This document shows, one piece after another, positions 60,419 to 64,000 of a stretch of 64,000 nt of DNA. The stretch spans positions 1 through 64,000 of the forward strand of contig NZ_RKLY01000005.1 in NCBI RefSeq assembly GCF_004745525.1, given 5' to 3'. Below the pieces are notes generated by a model. That model was not told where the DNA came from, made no database searches, and saw nothing but the letters and a program-made list of their open reading frames with translations. The stretch comes from Companilactobacillus suantsaicola. GTDB lineage: Bacteria > Bacillota > Bacilli > Lactobacillales > Lactobacillaceae. Both the position numbers and the translations under genes were made by a program. Numbering within the stretch: position 1 is the stretch's first letter; each line of letters begins with the position of its first letter.

Positions 60419-61306
60419 TTAGTTATTTGCTATTGCGCTTTGTTTGCTGTCGGGTGAATCTGGATTGGTTACGCCGTTGCCAATGATGTACTGGTGGAAA
60501 ATGTTGATAAATTGGTTGCTGGCAATCATGTCGGAGTGTTGTGCTTTACTGCCGGTCAAGGTTACTAGTGTATAGTGTTTGATTTGGCCTTCGTAAATGT
60601 ACTTTCCGGCATCAACGCTGCCTAGTGGGACGATGCCGTCGTCGGTGTAAAGTTGGGTTCCGGCGATGGAATAGTAGGTTAGATTCTTAGGAATCTTGTC
60701 TCTAGCTTTGATTAGGTCATTGAGCATTTGGGTACGATTTGAACTGTTCTTTTCTTCGAAATTGTATGGTGTACCGACGGTTAGCAATTGGTTGAGGGTC
60801 ATGGTTGAATCGTCAAAATACTTTTCCAAGAAGATGGTCCAAATTAGACCGCCATTTGAGTGTCCGAAGGCATTAAAAGTATTGAAACGGTATCGTTTCT
60901 TAATGGCGTTGAAGGCGATATTGAACCATTGAACTTGTTTTTGAATGTTGGAATAGCCATCTTTATTGTTGTCAAAACCTACAACGATAAATGGTTGAGT
61001 ATCATTAGCTCTGATTTTGCCGGTATAGGAGATGGAATCGTCTAAGTGAACGGTCATCTTTAATAGGCTATGATGTTCACCGTATTTACTGTTGATAGTT
61101 TTAACTAGATTGTCGAATCGATTGGCAGAAGCACTCGAACCCGGAATCATGATGATTGGTGTCATGGGTGAATTGTATCTGCCTGCTAAAGTAGTAACAT
61201 TTTTTTTCGTCCAAATGTAAGAAGGAATACCGAGCAGGATGAAAAATAGCGCCATTGCCACTAAGTATTTGAAATTTTTGTTTTTTCTTAAGGTTCTGGA
61301 ACGCAT
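60419..61306 (-). CDS. DUF915-type alpha/beta hydrolase, membrane anchored or secreted
   Basis: A 295-residue protein: a basic start and one hydrophobic helix (residues ~14-32), then an alpha/beta hydrolase domain. IIMIPGSSAS is the oxyanion region; the nucleophile is in FGHSNGG near residue 147; Asp/His follow (TDDGIVPLGS, AQHSDM). This is the DUF915 lipase/esterase-like group common in lactobacilli. Its ATG overlaps the EIIC stop by one base, so both are made together. Substrate unknown. Confidence 0.85.
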   Translation of the reverse strand: MRSRTLRKNKNFKYLVAMALFFILLGIPSYIWTKKNVTTLAGRYNSPMTPIIMIPGSSASANRFDNLVKTINSKYGEHHSLLKMTVHLDDSISYTGKIRANDTQPFIVVGFDNNKDGYSNIQKQVQWFNIAFNAIKKRYRFNTFNAFGHSNGGLIWTIFLEKYFDDSTMTLNQLLTVGTPYNFEEKNSSNRTQMLNDLIKARDKIPKNLTYYSIAGTQLYTDDGIVPLGSVDAGKYIYEGQIKHYTLVTLTGSKAQHSDMIASNQFINIFHQYIIGNGVTNPDSPDSKQSAIANN

Positions 61307-62625
61307 TAATGTTCACCTTCTTCAGAGGTTAAGTCATCTAATTGTTTAACTTTGATGGCCATTTTGACAAAAGGTATGTAGATCAAAGTTGAAATTACGA
61401 TTGCCAAAATTGAGAATCCTAAGGCTTGCCAGCTGCCGTTTGTTCCAACGAAAGCAGTTAGTGGTCCAGGAGTTCCAACGGGCACAGGATAGACGCTAGG
61501 GGGCATTAAATGCAATTGAATTGCTAAGGCTGCCATTAACATGTTGGCTAAAGGAGCTAGGATGAAAGGAATTAAGAAAATGACATTAAATAAGATTGGA
61601 ATTCCCGTCATCAGGCCGCTACTAATATTGAAAAGACTAGGGATGATCGACCAGCGAGCAACAGTTTGATAGTCCTTGTCCTGAGAAATGATCAAGATAG
61701 CGATAATCAAACCTAGCACTGCACCAGTCCCACCAAAGGTCGCAAATGCATGGTACAAAGATGAACTAGTGAAAGGATTGGGGGCATTCCAAGCAGTGTG
61801 GTGATCCAAAGCGTAATTGAGATTGATAGTTGACAGTTTATCCATTTTTTCCACACCGAGAGATGAGTAAGTACCCGACCACCCAAGAAAAGACATCACT
61901 AAAGTGTAGACGGAGAAAATCAAAGTCTTGCTGATCTGACCGAGATTACTCTTGGATGAATACTCGGAAGCCACGGCGTTGATGAAGTTTCCCGGGGCTT
62001 CGGCGTAGTAGGTGATGTTGATCAGGGTACTCAACACGATTGCCACCAGTAATGAGATAACGATTGGACGAACCGAGATGAATGAACGTTGCCAAATATT
62101 TTGCTCACTTTCACTGATAGGAATAGGCCGACTAGCTTTTTTGAAGATCCAACCGATGAAAATACCGGAGATCATCGCAAACAGAAGTCCTCGTAAACCC
62201 AAAATTTGCGGGTGGAATGAGAATGGCTGTAGTTTAGAATAGCTGTAATCGACAATTAGGTAAAAACTGATGCCAGTGACACCTGCTAATTGGTCATCAC
62301 GCTTGAAGTGTTTGGCGGTATATTTGGCGGCTCCAAAAATTGCCATCACGGAAATGAATCCTAGTGACAAATTGTAAAGTCCGGCACAGATATTTTCAAT
62401 TTGGCGATTCAAAAAGTCGTTATTGATGGTTGGGAAAACATCAGTTAAGAATCCCTCTTTACCAATGACGACTGTCTGAATTATCCGTATGAAACTGCCA
62501 AAGAGTGCAAATGGAAAAACCAAAAGTAAGGTCTTTTGAATAATGCGATAAATCAATAGTTTTTGAAATTTAAGTGCTAAATGAATCAAATTTTTTTCAA
62601 ACTTATTTTGAAAATCAATGTTCAT
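61306..62625 (-). CDS. orphan PTS EIIC-like membrane protein
   Basis: A 439-residue polytopic protein of the lactose/cellobiose EIIC family with about 10 helices. FATFGGTGAVLGLIIAIL matches the conserved GGxGxTL helix. The hallmark FNINEPIIFGLPIVLNP reads FNISSGLMTGIPILFNV, so the Glu known to contact sugar in ChbC-type EIIC is Ser. No EIIA or EIIB gene is present. With its coupled hydrolase, it may be a non-PTS transporter or sensor. AAGGTG site before the ATG. Confidence 0.85.
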   Translation of the reverse strand: MNIDFQNKFEKNLIHLALKFQKLLIYRIIQKTLLLVFPFALFGSFIRIIQTVVIGKEGFLTDVFPTINNDFLNRQIENICAGLYNLSLGFISVMAIFGAAKYTAKHFKRDDQLAGVTGISFYLIVDYSYSKLQPFSFHPQILGLRGLLFAMISGIFIGWIFKKASRPIPISESEQNIWQRSFISVRPIVISLLVAIVLSTLINITYYAEAPGNFINAVASEYSSKSNLGQISKTLIFSVYTLVMSFLGWSGTYSSLGVEKMDKLSTINLNYALDHHTAWNAPNPFTSSSLYHAFATFGGTGAVLGLIIAILIISQDKDYQTVARWSIIPSLFNISSGLMTGIPILFNVIFLIPFILAPLANMLMAALAIQLHLMPPSVYPVPVGTPGPLTAFVGTNGSWQALGFSILAIVISTLIYIPFVKMAIKVKQLDDLTSEEGEH

Positions 62626-62675
62626 AAGAATTCACCTTTTTAGTCTATTGGACTCTACCAAAAGTATAACCTCAA

Positions 62676-62702
62676 ATAAAAAAAGCCGCCATCATAGCGA
62701 CT
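62676..62702 (-). terminator. amino-acid permease terminator
   Basis: On the minus strand, AGTCGC/GCGGCT followed by U8; it overlaps the last codons of the permease gene. Confidence 0.75.
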
Positions 62703-64000
62703 TCTTTTTGTTCAAATAGTGAATATAGTAAACAGGTAAACCAAGCAATGTAATACCAATTCCCATGAAAGCTAATCCGGGTTGCCGGAAAAGTGTGGAA
62801 ATGATGATATAAGCTCCACCAATCAAAGCAATAATTGGTGGAATCGGATAAAAGTTGATCTTGTAAGGACGTGTTAGTTGGGGTTCTTTCTTTCGTAAAA
62901 TGAAAACTCCCACAAACATCATCATCGAGAAAATCCACATGACGAAGACTAACATGTCAGTTAAATAATCAAAACTACCCATGAAAATCATTACGATAGC
63001 AATGATAGTTTGCACTAAACCAGCATTTGCTGGCACACGAGTATTTTTAGTTAATTTGGAGAAGAACTTAGAAAAGACGATATCGTCGTCTGCTCCTAAA
63101 ACGTAAGTGACACGTGCACCAGTCATCGTATAACCGTTGACAGAACCGAAAACGGAAATCAGAATACCAATTGTCACAATTTTTCCACCGATCTCACCGA
63201 AAATTCTGATAGCAGATTCGGAAGCGGCGTTTTGATTACCAGGAATCAAGTTGAATGGTAATTCTTTGATGAAGACAAAACTGATCAAAACGTAAATCAA
63301 AGTGATAGCGAACAAGCCAATGATGATTGATTTAGCCAAATCCTTTTCAGGACGCTTCATTTCACCAGCTAAGCTTCCGACATTCATCCAACCGTCAAAG
63401 GCAAACATTGTAGCTAACAGGCCACCACCAAGGGATGACCAAAAACTTGCGTGACTTCCAGCAGTAACAGGAAAGAGTGAAACTGGATTACTAGACTTAG
63501 TAAAAATCCCCACGATAATGATCAAGACAATTGGAATCAACTTAGCAATCAGTGAGATGGTTTGAATGCCACCACCAACTTTGGCTCCGAGCAGATTTAC
63601 TAAGTAGAGGAAAACCGCTAAAGAAATTGCAATTGGAATTTGCCAAACTTTATCAATATTACAAAGGTTCATTACTTGCGTTGCAAAAATAATTGATAAT
63701 GCTGAGATTCCTGCTGGGTAGTAAATAACTGATTGTGCCCAAGCAAGAAGAAAAGCAGGTATTTTACCGTAGATATACTCAATATATTTATAAATACCAC
63801 CGGCTACCGGAATCGCTGAAGCAAGTTCTGCAATTGTCAGCCCGGCATTGATCGTAATAAAACCGGCTAGTAACCAAACGAGGATGGTTAAACTAGCACT
63901 ACCAGTTGCGGCGGTAACACTAGAGATCTTGAAGAAGACTCCACCACCAATAACTAGTCCCATTACAGTCGACAGTGCTGAAAAGAACCCGAGGTCCCGT
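62692..64000 (-). CDS. APC-family amino-acid permease (5' end beyond the window)
   Basis: The frame continues from the nominal ATG at 63963 to the window edge, coding RDLGFFSALSTVMGLVIGGG, which is the normal start of an APC first helix, so the true start lies outside. About 12 helices; VIGGGVFFKI is the helix 1 substrate-backbone motif, and SAIPVAGGIYKYIEYIYG lies in helix 2/loop. Resembles the LAT/SteT Ser-Thr exchanger group. Substrate not predictable. Confidence 0.9.
   Translation of the reverse strand, partial: RDLGFFSALSTVMGLVIGGGVFFKISSVTAATGSASLTILVWLLAGFITINAGLTIAELASAIPVAGGIYKYIEYIYGKIPAFLLAWAQSVIYYPAGISALSIIFATQVMNLCNIDKVWQIPIAISLAVFLYLVNLLGAKVGGGIQTISLIAKLIPIVLIIIVGIFTKSSNPVSLFPVTAGSHASFWSSLGGGLLATMFAFDGWMNVGSLAGEMKRPEKDLAKSIIIGLFAITLIYVLISFVFIKELPFNLIPGNQNAASESAIRIFGEIGGKIVTIGILISVFGSVNGYTMTGARVTYVLGADDDIVFSKFFSKLTKNTRVPANAGLVQTIIAIVMIFMGSFDYLTDMLVFVMWIFSMMMFVGVFILRKKEPQLTRPYKINFYPIPPIIALIGGAYIIISTLFRQPGLAFMGIGITLLGLPVYYIHYLNKKKSL

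Overview
The window looks like a chromosomal segment of a low-GC Gram-positive lactic acid bacterium of the Lactobacillaceae. The pcrA-ligA-camS-gatCAB-dagK-rlmCD order, TTG/GTG starts behind strong ribosome binding sites, SLAP surface proteins and PTS-type regulation all fit. Companilactobacillus is my best guess, but it is an inference from gene content and not a sequence match. I saw no prophage, insertion sequence, integrase or CRISPR array.

Layout. 0.3-3.2 kb: a flavin operon, ApbE-type FMN transferase plus two flavodoxin-fold reductases; the second carries a PAS-like domain and two C-terminal candidate flavinylation motifs. 3.2-5.6 kb: no protein gene, but a large paired repeat and three tandem copies of a structured ~300-340 nt RNA gene on the minus strand. 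5.6-15 kb: NADH oxidase, a YfhO membrane protein, two adjacent glycerol kinases (the second apparently catalytically dead) and a di/tripeptide transporter. 16-19 kb: tRNA-Tyr, tRNA-Gln, a GntR regulator and an O-antigen-ligase-like protein. 19-28.5 kb: cell-envelope glycosyltransferases, NAD salvage (pncB-nadE), an aminotransferase, a GT-C/GT2 pair and an SprT-like protein. 28.5-36.5 kb: tRNA-Leu, Dus, an Rgg-like regulator and three secreted SLAP-domain proteins. 37-45 kb: membrane protein, ribokinase, cold-shock protein, MFS pump, GH73 hydrolase and xpt-purK-purB, whose PurK has lost its active-site motif. 45.6-56.7 kb: the conserved housekeeping operon. 57-64 kb: small regulators, an AgrA/AgrC-type two-component system, a DUF915-type hydrolase with an orphan PTS EIIC that lacks the usual sugar-binding Glu, and an amino-acid permease that runs off the right edge.

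The most unusual content is between genes. Fourteen ~155-160 bp units share one cloverleaf-like fold. Their loops, a 4-bp clamp and a 3x3 internal loop are conserved, while all the long stems change sequence by compensatory substitution. Twelve of the fourteen form six inverted pairs around a central spacer. A second four-copy family has a similar clamp plus internal loop, begins at or within a few bases of stop codons, and also covaries. These repeats and the three tandem C-rich-loop RNAs are the best candidates here for undescribed structured elements. All functional readings of them are inference.
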